NCBI GenBank assembly: GCA_950097015.1
Contig: CATNEN010000007.1
Span: forward strand, 9,115,001 to 9,179,000
Length of the DNA stretch: 64,000 bases
Source: Macrostomum hystrix
Taxonomy: Eukaryota > Platyhelminthes > Macrostomidae
Direction: 5' to 3'
The position numbers and the translations under genes are program-made. Each line of letters begins with the position of its first letter. Position 1 is the first letter of the stretch. Of the stretch, positions 42,738 through 64,000 are shown piece after piece. Under the pieces are notes generated by a model. That model saw only the letters and a program-made list of their open reading frames with translations, did not search any database and was not told the DNA's origin.

Positions 42738-43473
42738 GTCGCAGCACCGCCTGCACGCGAGCTGTTGCCGGCTTGTGCCCGGAAGCCTCTCGCAGCTGTT
42801 GCTGCTCCACCGTCTTCAGCAGGTCCCGGAAGGCGGCCTGCACTCGCCAGTTGTACTTGGCTGAGCACTCGGCGAACTGGCACTTCCACTGCTTGCGCAC
42901 TGCCGCCGCGGCCTCCTTGCCTGCGGCGCGGCCGGCCACGAGGTCCAGCTTGTTGGCCACGACCAGCACGGGTGCCTCGGGCCGCTGCTCCCGGATGCCC
43001 TGCCGGAGGCGGCGCGCGTGCCTGAAGCTGGCCTCGTTGGTGACGTCATAGACGAGGATGTAGGCGGTGGCGCTGCGCAGACCGTAGCCGCGGCATATCG
43101 CGAATTCCTGCAGGGAGTCGGCGGGGTAGCGACTGACCGGCGGGCAGTCGATGAGGCGAGTCTCGAGCGAGCGGTCGTTCAGCTGGATCGACGGCCGATG
43201 CACCGACGGCCGCAACGTCGGCTCGTAGGCGTCCGGACAGGCGCAGCGAACGAACTGCTCGACCAAGCAGGTCTTGCCCACCGCTCTGGCGCCTAGAATC
43301 ACAATGCGCACCTGCTGCTGCTGCTGCGAGGCCGCATTGTTAACAGCTGCGGCAGCGGTTGTTGAGCTGCCACTGCCGCTGCCTGCGCTGCCAGCACCGC
43401 CGCCAACGCAGCTGGCGCTGATGCCAAAGATGCCGCTCCCGTTTGCACCAGCTGCGCTGCCACTTCTTAGCAT
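42715..43473 (-). CDS. RASL10-like small GTPase with C-terminal CAAX box
   Basis: A single exon of 252 residues on the minus strand. A Gly/Ser/Ala-rich extension with a Gln run (residues 1-54) precedes the GTPase domain: P-loop GARAVGKT (61-68), switch I region YEPTLRPSVHRPS, a LIDCPPVSRYP segment replacing the usual DxxG of switch II, the GLRSATAYILVYD strand, NKLDL (G4), ECSAKYNW (G5), and the closing RRNQCSLM. The ID.PP, GLRSxxAYILVYD and ECSAKYNW wording is diagnostic of RASL10A/B. The CSLM CAAX box with Met at the end predicts farnesylation, unlike many RASL proteins. The expected location is the membrane. The stop codon lies inside the first unit of the 30-bp array. A 3' splice site (ATCTTGCAG) lies 13 nt before the ATG. 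The nearest AATAAA (plus TTTATT 41344-41349) is beyond the array. Confidence 0.93.
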   Translation of the reverse strand: MLRSGSAAGANGSGIFGISASCVGGGAGSAGSGSGSSTTAAAAVNNAASQQQQQVRIVILGARAVGKTCLVEQFVRCACPDAYEPTLRPSVHRPSIQLNDRSLETRLIDCPPVSRYPADSLQEFAICRGYGLRSATAYILVYDVTNEASFRHARRLRQGIREQRPEAPVLVVANKLDLVAGRAAGKEAAAAVRKQWKCQFAECSAKYNWRVQAAFRDLLKTVEQQQLREASGHKPATARVQAVLRRNQCSLM

Positions 43474-44184
43474 GCCTGCCTTCTGCCTGCAAGATTTGTT
43501 ATAATTTTCCAGATTTCTCCTCTTTTGAATCTGGAGAGTCTGCCAGTCTCTGGGCCAATCGGTGATTCCACCAATCCCGGAAGGCCGGCAGCCCCGGACA
43601 ATGGTCTCCGTGTTTGGTGAAGTTCACAGAGTTCATATCAAAGGAACATTTCTTCGGGCTCTCCGTGACAGCCACCAAAAGTGCTTTTCAGTTAGAATTA
43701 AGCGCGGTGCCAAGTGGGTTGTAGATTTCCCATGCCTGACACCTGCTTGGCCTGGGGGACTATTTTTCGTATGAATTTCCCAGACACAAATTTTCACCTC
43801 CCTGCAAGCACAGCTTAAATCCGCAACTTGCACCTGGCTAAAATGCACAGCCTCACAGATTTCTCTCCAAGCCTACTCAATCTCTGCTCAAGCTAGAGTC
43901 CTTTTTCTTAAAATCCTAGCATGTCCGATTGAAGCTCACCTCTCTAAGGTATTAGCCAAAAAACAGGAAGGGGATTTTGTGAGAAGACTGAGGAAAAAGG
44001 AGCTTAGCACGGGACATTTCGAGTCTTTGGGCTGGGATTTTCGAGTGAAAAAAACCTTCAGGGACGACAGAACTCGCAGCTCAGCGCTCTATTGGGATTT
44101 GAGAAAATGAGAGACAAGAAATTTATTTTAGGATAGCTTTTTCAACCAAGGCACAATTGAAATGAGATGACATTGGATGGTGGT
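43474..44184. other. Intergenic, no gene seen
   Basis: 5' flank of the RASL10-like gene. Short overlapping frames at 43562-43848 on both strands are without recognisable content. Confidence 0.45.
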
Positions 44185-45695
44185 GCATTGCAAGTGAGAT
44201 TTGTCAGTGAGGCATTGGTGAGTGAGATTTGTCAGTGAGGCATTGGTGAGTGAGATGTGTCAGTGAGGCATTGGTGAGTGAGAGGTGTCAGTGAGGCATT
44301 GGTGAGTGAGATGTGTCAGTGAGGAATTGGTGAGAGAGAGGTGTCAGTGAGGAATTGGTAAGTGAGATGTGTCAGTGAGGCATTGGTGAGTGAGATGTGT
44401 CAGTGAGGAATTGGTGAGTGAGATGTGTCAGTGAGGCATTGGTGAGTGAGATTTGTCAGTGAGGCATTGGTGAGTGAGATTTGTCAGTGTGGCATTCATT
44501 GGTGAGTGAGATGTGTCAGTGAGGCATTGGTGAGTGAGATGTGTCAGCGAGGCATTGGTGAGAGAGAGGTGTCAGTGAGGAATTGGTGAGTGAGATTTTT
44601 CAGTGAGGCATTGGTGAGTGAGATGTGTCAGTGAGGCATTGGTGAGTGAGATGTGTCAGTGAGGCATTGGTGAGTGAGATGTGTCAGTGAGGCATTGGTG
44701 AGTGAGATGTGTCAGTGAGGCATTCATTGGTGAGTGAGAGGTATCAGTGAGGCATTGGTGAGTGAGAGGTGTCAGTGAGGAATTGGTGAGTGAGAGGTGT
44801 CAGTGAGGAATTGGTGAGTGAGATTTTTCAGTGAGGCATTGGTGAGTGAGATGTGTCAGTGAGGCATTGGTGAGTGAGATGTGTCAGTGAGGCATTGGTG
44901 AGTGAGATGTGTCAGTGAGGCATTGGTGAGTGAGATGTGTCAGTGAGGCATTCATTGGTGAGTGAGAGGTATCAGTGAGGCATTGGTGAGTGAGATGTGT
45001 CAGTGAGGAATTGGTAAGTGAGATGTGTCAGTGAGGCATTGGTGAGTGAGATGTGTCAGTGAGGAATTGGTGAGTGAGATTTGTCAGTGAGGCATTGGTG
45101 AGTGAGATTTGTCAGTGTGGCATTCATTGGTGAGTGAGATGTGTCAGTGAGGCATTGGTGAGTGAGATGTGTCAGCGAGGCATTGGTGAGAGAGAGGTGT
45201 CAGTGAGGAATTGGTGAGTGAGATGTGTCAGTGAGGCATTGGTGAGTGAGATGTGTCAGTGTGGCATTCATTGGTGAGTGAGATGTGTCAGTGAGGAATT
45301 GGTGAGTGAGAGGTATCAGTGAGGCATTGGTGAGTGAGATGTGTCAGTGAGGAATTGGTGAGTGAGATGTGTCAGTGAGGAATTGGTGAGTGAGAGGTGT
45401 CAGTGAGGAATTGGTGAGTGAGAGGTGTCAGTGAGGAATTGGTGAGTGAGAGGTGTCAGTGAGGAATTGGTGAGTGAGAGGTGTCAGTGAGGAATTGGTG
45501 AGTGAGAGGTGTCAGTGAGGAATTGGTGAGTGAGATTTGTCAGTGAGGCATTGGTGAGTGAGATGTGTCAGTGAGACATTGGTGAGTGAGATGTGTCAGT
45601 GAGGCATTGGTGAGTGAGATGTGTCAGTGAGGCATTCATTGGTGAGTGAGAGGTGTCAGTGAGGCATTCATTGGTGAGTGAGATGTGTCAGCGAA
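44185..45695 (+). repeat. Minisatellite, 28-bp unit, about 53 copies
   Basis: The unit is GGTGAGTGAGATGTGTCAGT plus GAGGCATT, with variants AGATTT/AGAGGT, GAATT and an insertion CATT. A segment of about 600 bp appears duplicated within the array: the order of variants around 44461-44590 recurs around 45105-45210. Confidence 0.9.
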
Positions 45696-45774
45696 GCATG
45701 GGCGTGTCTGTGTTTCAGGCAGCTATGTCCTACTTGAGTTTCTCGAACTAAAAATTGAAAAGTGCAGCCGTATC

Positions 45775-45975
45775 CAAGCCGGCCCTGCCTCATCTCTGAG
45801 TCCAGTCTCACCTCCCTGTGGCGTGACTTCTTTGTCCCGTTTCCCTTTGCCCGGCTCGGGTGAGCTCAGGTTCGAGTCGTGCACAGCCAGGTGTGAAATC
45901 GGTGCCAGTAGGTCTTATCGGCTTGGAACTCGGTGGCCCTGTATCCCTCGGGTCCCACTTGTACAACTGTACAAC
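45775..45975 (+). repeat. Possible tRNA-derived SINE
   Basis: Contains a good B-box-like sequence (GGTTCGAGTCG, about 45870-45880) within a GC-richer patch. A convincing A box was not found, so this is only a candidate. Confidence 0.3.
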
Positions 45976-46179
45976 TAACTGTACTCGGATGTCGGCAATA
46001 TCCCGTGTCATCTTCCTCACAGATCAAAGAACGAAGTGCCGTCTTGAGCAAGAAATTCTAAACTGCTTGCGGGATTTTTTTTAGCGGAAAATAGAAATTA
46101 CCAGTGTATTAGCTGTTTTCTTCGTGTGAGATTTTTAAAACAGAATGCCATTTTAAAGTAGGTAAAGCAAGCAAGTAAC

Positions 46180-46905
46180 AGTCAGCAGTCAGCAATTAGC
46201 AGTCAGCAGTCAGAAGTCAGGAGTCAGCAGTCAGGAGTCAGCAGTCAGGAGTCAGCTGTCAGGAGTCAGCAGTCAGGAGTCAGGAGTCAGCAGTCAGCAG
46301 TCAGCAGTCAGCAGTCAGCAGTCAGGAGTCAGCAGTCAGGAGTCAGCAGTCAGGAGTCAGCAGTCAGCAGTCAGTATTCAGTAGTCAGCAGTCAGCAGTC
46401 AGCAGTCAGGAGTCAGCAGTCAGCAGTCAGGAGTCAGCAGTCAGAAGTCAGAAGTCAGAAGTCAGCAGTCAGAAGTCAGCAGTCAGGAGTCAGCAGTCAG
46501 GAGTCAGCAGTCAGGAGTCAGCAGTCAGCAGTCAGCAGTTAGGAGTCAGCAGTCAGAAGTCAGCAGTCAGCAGTCAGGAGTCAGCAGTCAGCAGTCAGCA
46601 GTCAGGAGTCAGCAGTCAGAAGTCAGCAGTCAGCAGTCAGGAATCAGCAGTCAGAAGTCAGCAGTCAGGAGTCAGCAGTCAGGAGTCAGCAGTCAGGAGT
46701 CAGCAGTAAGGAGTTTGCAGTCAGCAGTCAGCAGTCAGCAGTCAGGAGTCAGGAGTCAGCAGTCAGAGTCAGCAGTCAGGAGTCAGCAGTCAGGAGTTTG
46801 CAGTCAGGAGTCAGCAGTCAGGAGTCAGCAGTCAGGAGTCAGCAGTCAGGAGTCAGCAGTCAGGAGCCGGAAGCCTGCAGTCAGGAGTCAGCATTGTGCC
46901 AGTTG
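46180..46905 (-). repeat. Short tandem repeat, 7/14-bp unit, adjoining the small membrane-protein gene
   Basis: Plus strand: alternating AGTCAGC and AGTCAGG heptamers with scattered variants, about 100 heptamers. On the minus strand the unit TGCTGACTCCTGAC starts at the last codons (Cys-TGA) of the gene at 46888-47097. Confidence 0.9.
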
Positions 46906-47097
46906 CTGCACTGATCTGCTGGAGCCGCGCAGGCAGGACTTCAGGCGCCTTCGCAGCTTCGCATCGCACAGCAGGACCAGGACCAACAGGCTGGCAAACA
47001 GGGACATGCAGAGCAGCACGCGGGGCACCTCAGAATTCGCCCCCTGGCCAGGCTGAAGAGGCCGGTCATCTGGCCCAAGAAGCGAGTCTGAGTCCAT
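46888..47097 (-). CDS. Small single-pass membrane protein, unrecognised family
   Basis: 69 residues from ATG 47097 to TGA 46888. An acidic N-terminal stretch (MDSDSLLGPDDRPLQPGQ) is followed by one strong hydrophobic helix (VPRVLLCMSLFASLLVLVLLC) and a basic tail (DAKLRRRLKSCLRGSSRS) ending QQLAQC. The positive-inside rule predicts a cytosolic C-terminus. The minus-strand frame extends upstream to 47241, but a 3' splice site (CGATTTCAG) occurs 24 nt before this ATG. I know no family for it. The gene call rests on the coherent acidic-TM-basic layout and raised GC content. The stop codon is part of the first unit of the adjoining heptamer array. Confidence 0.5.
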   Translation of the reverse strand: MDSDSLLGPDDRPLQPGQGANSEVPRVLLCMSLFASLLVLVLLCDAKLRRRLKSCLRGSSRSVQQLAQC

Positions 47098-47299
47098 GAG
47101 CTCTTCAAGGTGCTCGAAACTGAAATCGAACGTGAACCTAGAAATTCGATTTGCATGCACTAGATGTGCTCTGATTGGCCCTCTGTTACTGGTTGTCTCA
47201 TTGGCTGAGTGTCTGTTTTGTTTATTGAACTTGAAGATCAATCTCCGATTGGTTGTGGATATTAAGTTTCTGCTGTGCGTGCGATAAACAGACCTTTGA

Positions 47300-48010
47300 T
47301 TTTATGTGTGCCTAGTTGACTAGTTGTCTCTGATTGTTTGTATGCTTAGCTGACCGTCTCTGATTGGTTGTGTGCTTAGCTGACCATCTCTGATTGGTTA
47401 TGTGCTTAGCTGACCATCTCTGATTGGCTGTGCTTAGCTGACCATCTCTGATTGGCTGTGCTTAGCTTACCATCTCTGATTGGCTATGTGCTTAGCTGAC
47501 CATCTCTGATTGGCTGTGCTTAGCTGACCATCTCTGATTGGCTGTGCTTAGCTGACCATCTCTGATTGGCTATGTGCTTAGCTGACCATCTCTGATTGGC
47601 TATGTGCTTAGCTGACCATCTCTGATTGGCTATGTGCTTAGCTGACCATCTCTGATTGGCTATGTGCTTAGCTGACCATCTCTGATTGGCTATGTGCTTA
47701 GCTGACCATCTCTGATTGGCTATGTGCTTAGCTGAACATCTCTGATTGGCTGTGCTTAGCTGACCATCTCTGATTGGCTATGTGCTTAGCTGACCATCTC
47801 TGATTGGCTGTGCTTAGCTGACCATCTCTGATTGGCTATGTGCTTAGCTGACCATCTCTGATTGGCTGTGCTTAGCTGACCATCTCTGATTGGCTATGTG
47901 CTTAGCTGACCATCTCTGATTGGCTGTGCTTAGCTGACCATCTCTGATTGGCTATGTGCTTAGCTGACCATCTCTGATTGGCTATGTGCTTAGCTGACGG
48001 TCTCTAATTA
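47300..48010 (+). repeat. Minisatellite, 28/30-bp unit
   Basis: About 24 copies of TGATTGGCTATGTGCTTAGC plus TGACCATCTC. A 28-bp form lacks two bases (GGCTGTGCTT). The 28- and 30-bp forms alternate in part. Confidence 0.9.
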
Positions 48011-49277
48011 CCAGTTTTTTTGCTGATCGTCTCTGACTAGGCTTTAATTTAAATATCCCTTATAAACTTCTTATAATTTTTATTGCATGTCAGTTTTGCT
48101 GGTTGAAAATAAATTTAAACTTAAGCGAAAAATGATGCTTCTCTATTTAAGCATCTATCAGTACAGACTTTCAGATGTCACAAATGAGACAAAACTAAAA
48201 TTTAGTCACAAGATTCTTACCTTCAACAATGTCTAGCCAGCCCAGTCGGTTTTGCTCCGTGCGGTGAGTTTGCAGTCCCAATTCCAATGGCTGTAGTCCT
48301 GCGCTTCGCTAAGCCGTGTGTTTTATACGTTTTCAATGCTGTGAGAAAAGCAGAAGACAGCGAGCAGCAGCTGTTGCGCAGCCGAAAATACCCTGCAAAC
48401 TTGGTTGCTGACCCTGGCTCCCGTGCTCGCACATTTCCATGCGCTGAGCCAACTGCTCAATCCGCCTCCTCAAATGCTGGTCGCAGCCCTAGGAGCAGCC
48501 TTTGCTGACTGAAGTAACTTCGCCTTCCGGGCACAGATTTTTGTCCCAGATTTTCTCCTGCGTTGGGTTGCATTACACGCCGGCGTTCCAGAGCGTGCTT
48601 TTGTGGGAAACAGATTCAAACATTAATGCTGAAGTGCCTACTGATATCAGTAGCAACGATAGAATTGCTCAGTAGTAGTGGGCAGAAATTTTAATATATA
48701 TAAGTTCCATTAGCTTTAAAGGGTCAGGAAAAAATGATATGGGTCACTGCTGTGATAATCACTAGGCGCATGTTTGACAATCACGGTACGTTAGAGTGAA
48801 CAGCAAGGCGAAATCTGCGTCCCAAATCTGCGAGGCAAACACAGGCGAGGCGCATTAAGGATGACGCCTGGCTGTGAAATCTGCGCGATTGACAAAGCCG
48901 CTCCAATTCGTGACTCTTTTATAGTGCCGAGCACCTTGCTTTGATTGATTGACAGGACCGGGACAGCCCGATCGAAGCTGCTGCCGGCCTCACAAAGTCC
49001 GCCGCAATTCGCGCCCTCCGATGCCTCGAAATTGCTGCGTTGGGCAACTCTTAAGTCTGGAGTCTAGCTAATTTAGTATATCTGTTGCCAACGTTCACAG
49101 ATCTTGGTTGTCATGGTTACACGGTTGTTGCTTACCGATTCGCTTTGCAAAATAATTTGTCGGTTCGACTGACTACACGCTACATTTCCATTTTGCTACC
49201 AGTACACGATGTAGCAAACATACCGGCCTTGAGGTGCAAGCTTCATTTCATGTCCCTACTCCAAATTCCCTACAACA
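48011..49277. other. Intergenic, no gene seen
   Basis: Short frames at 48223-48508 overlap on opposite strands and show no domain. Confidence 0.5.
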
Positions 49278-49730
49278 CATTCTATCCCTGTCTGTTCCTG
49301 TCTGTTCCTGTCTGTTCCTGTCTGTTCCTGTCTATCCCTGTCTGTTCATGTCTGTTCCTGTCTATCCCTGTCTGTTCCTGTCTGTTCGTGTCTGTTCCTG
49401 TCTGTTCCTGTCTGTTCGTGTCTGTTCCTGTCTGTTCGTGTCTGTTCCTGTCTGTTCCTGTCTGTTCGTGTCTGTTCCTGTCTGTTCCTGTCTGTTCCTG
49501 TCTGTTCCTGTCTGTTCGTGTCTGTTCCTGTCTGTTCCTGTCTGTTCCTGTCTGTTCGTGTCTGTTCCTGTCTGTTCGTGTCTGTTCCTGTCTGTTCGTG
49601 TCTGTTCGTGTCTGTTCCTGTCTGTTCATGTCTATCCCTGTCTCTTCCTGTCTGTTCGTGTCTGTTCCTGTCTGTTCCTCTCCGTTCCTGTCTGTTCCTG
49701 TCTGTTCCTGTCTGTTTCTGTCTGTTCGCA
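49278..49730 (+). repeat. Minisatellite, 10-bp unit
   Basis: About 45 copies of TCTGTTCCTG with TCTGTTCGTG and TCTATCCCTG variants. Since 30 bp is ten codons, all frames on both strands are open. Confidence 0.92.
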
Positions 49731-50258
49731 TAACTGACACATTTTTAGGCCGGGTTAGGATGCTGGAAGCCCCACATTTTAGACCAATCGATCACGAGGC
49801 GGATAATCGATAGAAGTCGGCCGTGAGTCTGCAGAGCTCATGGTCGTGAGTTGCAATGAGTAATTAAGCTCGTAACAATTCAGATTTTGTAACAGTGAGC
49901 TCAGCAAAAGTCATGAACTGCGTATTGAGACTGAAAATATGAATTGTGTCAACTTTCATCTGAGTGCTCCTGACTTCTAGAATAGCTTTTAGTGCTGCCC
50001 CTGCACTTCAGGCCCGTTTCTGACTACCTCGCTACCTGATTGGCTGGGTTGATTTTCAGCCAATCGGTGAACGGATAGGATAAAACAAGGAGACAAATGC
50101 ATTAGAAAGCCGACAATGAATGAGCCGACGTAGGAGGAAGTTTTCAGCACTGATTGGAGGTCAAGGCGAGCGTTCTGAGCACCCGCAGATAACAAGAACT
50201 CGGAGCTTCAGCAGAATGCGAGAGACCTAGTCAGCGGTCGGCGAAGCACTTGACGGCG
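49731..50258. other. 5' flank of the GABA-B-receptor-like gene
   Basis: No gene seen. Candidate upstream 3' splice sites (CACCCGCAG, GAGCTTCAG) lie at about 50180-50212, before the start codon at 50259. Confidence 0.45.

Positions 50259-64000
<13,742 letters not shown>

Noticed and set aside
41446-42864. ORFs of 379 (minus) and 467 (plus) codons in the 30-bp array
   Set aside because: Other frames of the array next to the RASL10-like gene; the real gene frame has a stop in each unit.
48223-48508. Opposed short ORFs between arrays
   Set aside because: Mutual shadows with no domain; likely chance.
49085-49813. Cys-Leu-Phe-rich 242-codon ORF
   Set aside because: 10-bp array read through; no support as a membrane protein gene.

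Overview
This is a stretch of animal nuclear genome. It has intron-containing genes with canonical GT..AG borders, GC-rich exons in AT-rich surroundings, metazoan gene families (integrin-linked kinase, RASL10-type small GTPase, GABA-B receptor ectodomain, neuropeptide-type GPCR, CYP2-clan P450) and eukaryotic transposons. A spiralian, possibly a free-living flatworm, is my best guess. That rests on general character only and is weak.

Layout. 1-609: last two exons of a rhodopsin-family GPCR (+). 2340-2560: tRNA-derived SINE candidate. 2673-3725: broken P450 copy (-), head-to-head with an intact single-exon P450 (+) at 6852-8366. 4700-5563: 3' end of a non-LTR retrotransposon (-). 9465-16376: a 6.9-kb Tc1/mariner-type DNA transposon with about 126-bp terminal inverted repeats and TA target duplications. 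It carries a decayed DDE transposase and a nested DIRS/Ngaro-like tyrosine-recombinase retroelement (gag with SAP domain, RT-RNase H, recombinase). 17301-18118: two-exon secreted fucolectin-like protein (+). 21218-21781: two-exon PLAC8 protein (-). 24748-25389: mariner-type MITE. 26394-27593: protein with two copies of a Myb/SANT-like helical domain and a polyglutamine tract (+). 30194-31009: SFT2-like Golgi traffic membrane protein (+). 32267-34608: four-exon integrin-linked pseudokinase (+). 42715-43473: RASL10-like GTPase (-). 46888-47097: small single-pass membrane protein (-). 50259 to window end: nine exons of a GABA-B receptor (subunit-2-like) ectodomain (+), truncated by the window.

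The dominant feature of the right 45 kb is tandem repetition. About 26 separate micro- and minisatellite arrays, each with its own unit (4-46 bp), sum to roughly 18-19 kb. They create most of the long open frames there, so I do not call those frames genes. Several arrays are anchored on gene signals. One repeats the prenylation box plus stop codon of the RASL10 gene. One begins at the stop codon of the small membrane-protein gene. One repeats the 5' splice site of GABA-B intron 1. Other GABA-B introns have arrays starting within a few bases to tens of bases of the donor. This link between gene borders and array seeds is the most unusual observation here.

The genes do not form a pathway or operon. 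Several start codons lie just downstream of a good 3' splice site, so 5'UTR introns or spliced-leader trans-splicing are possible.
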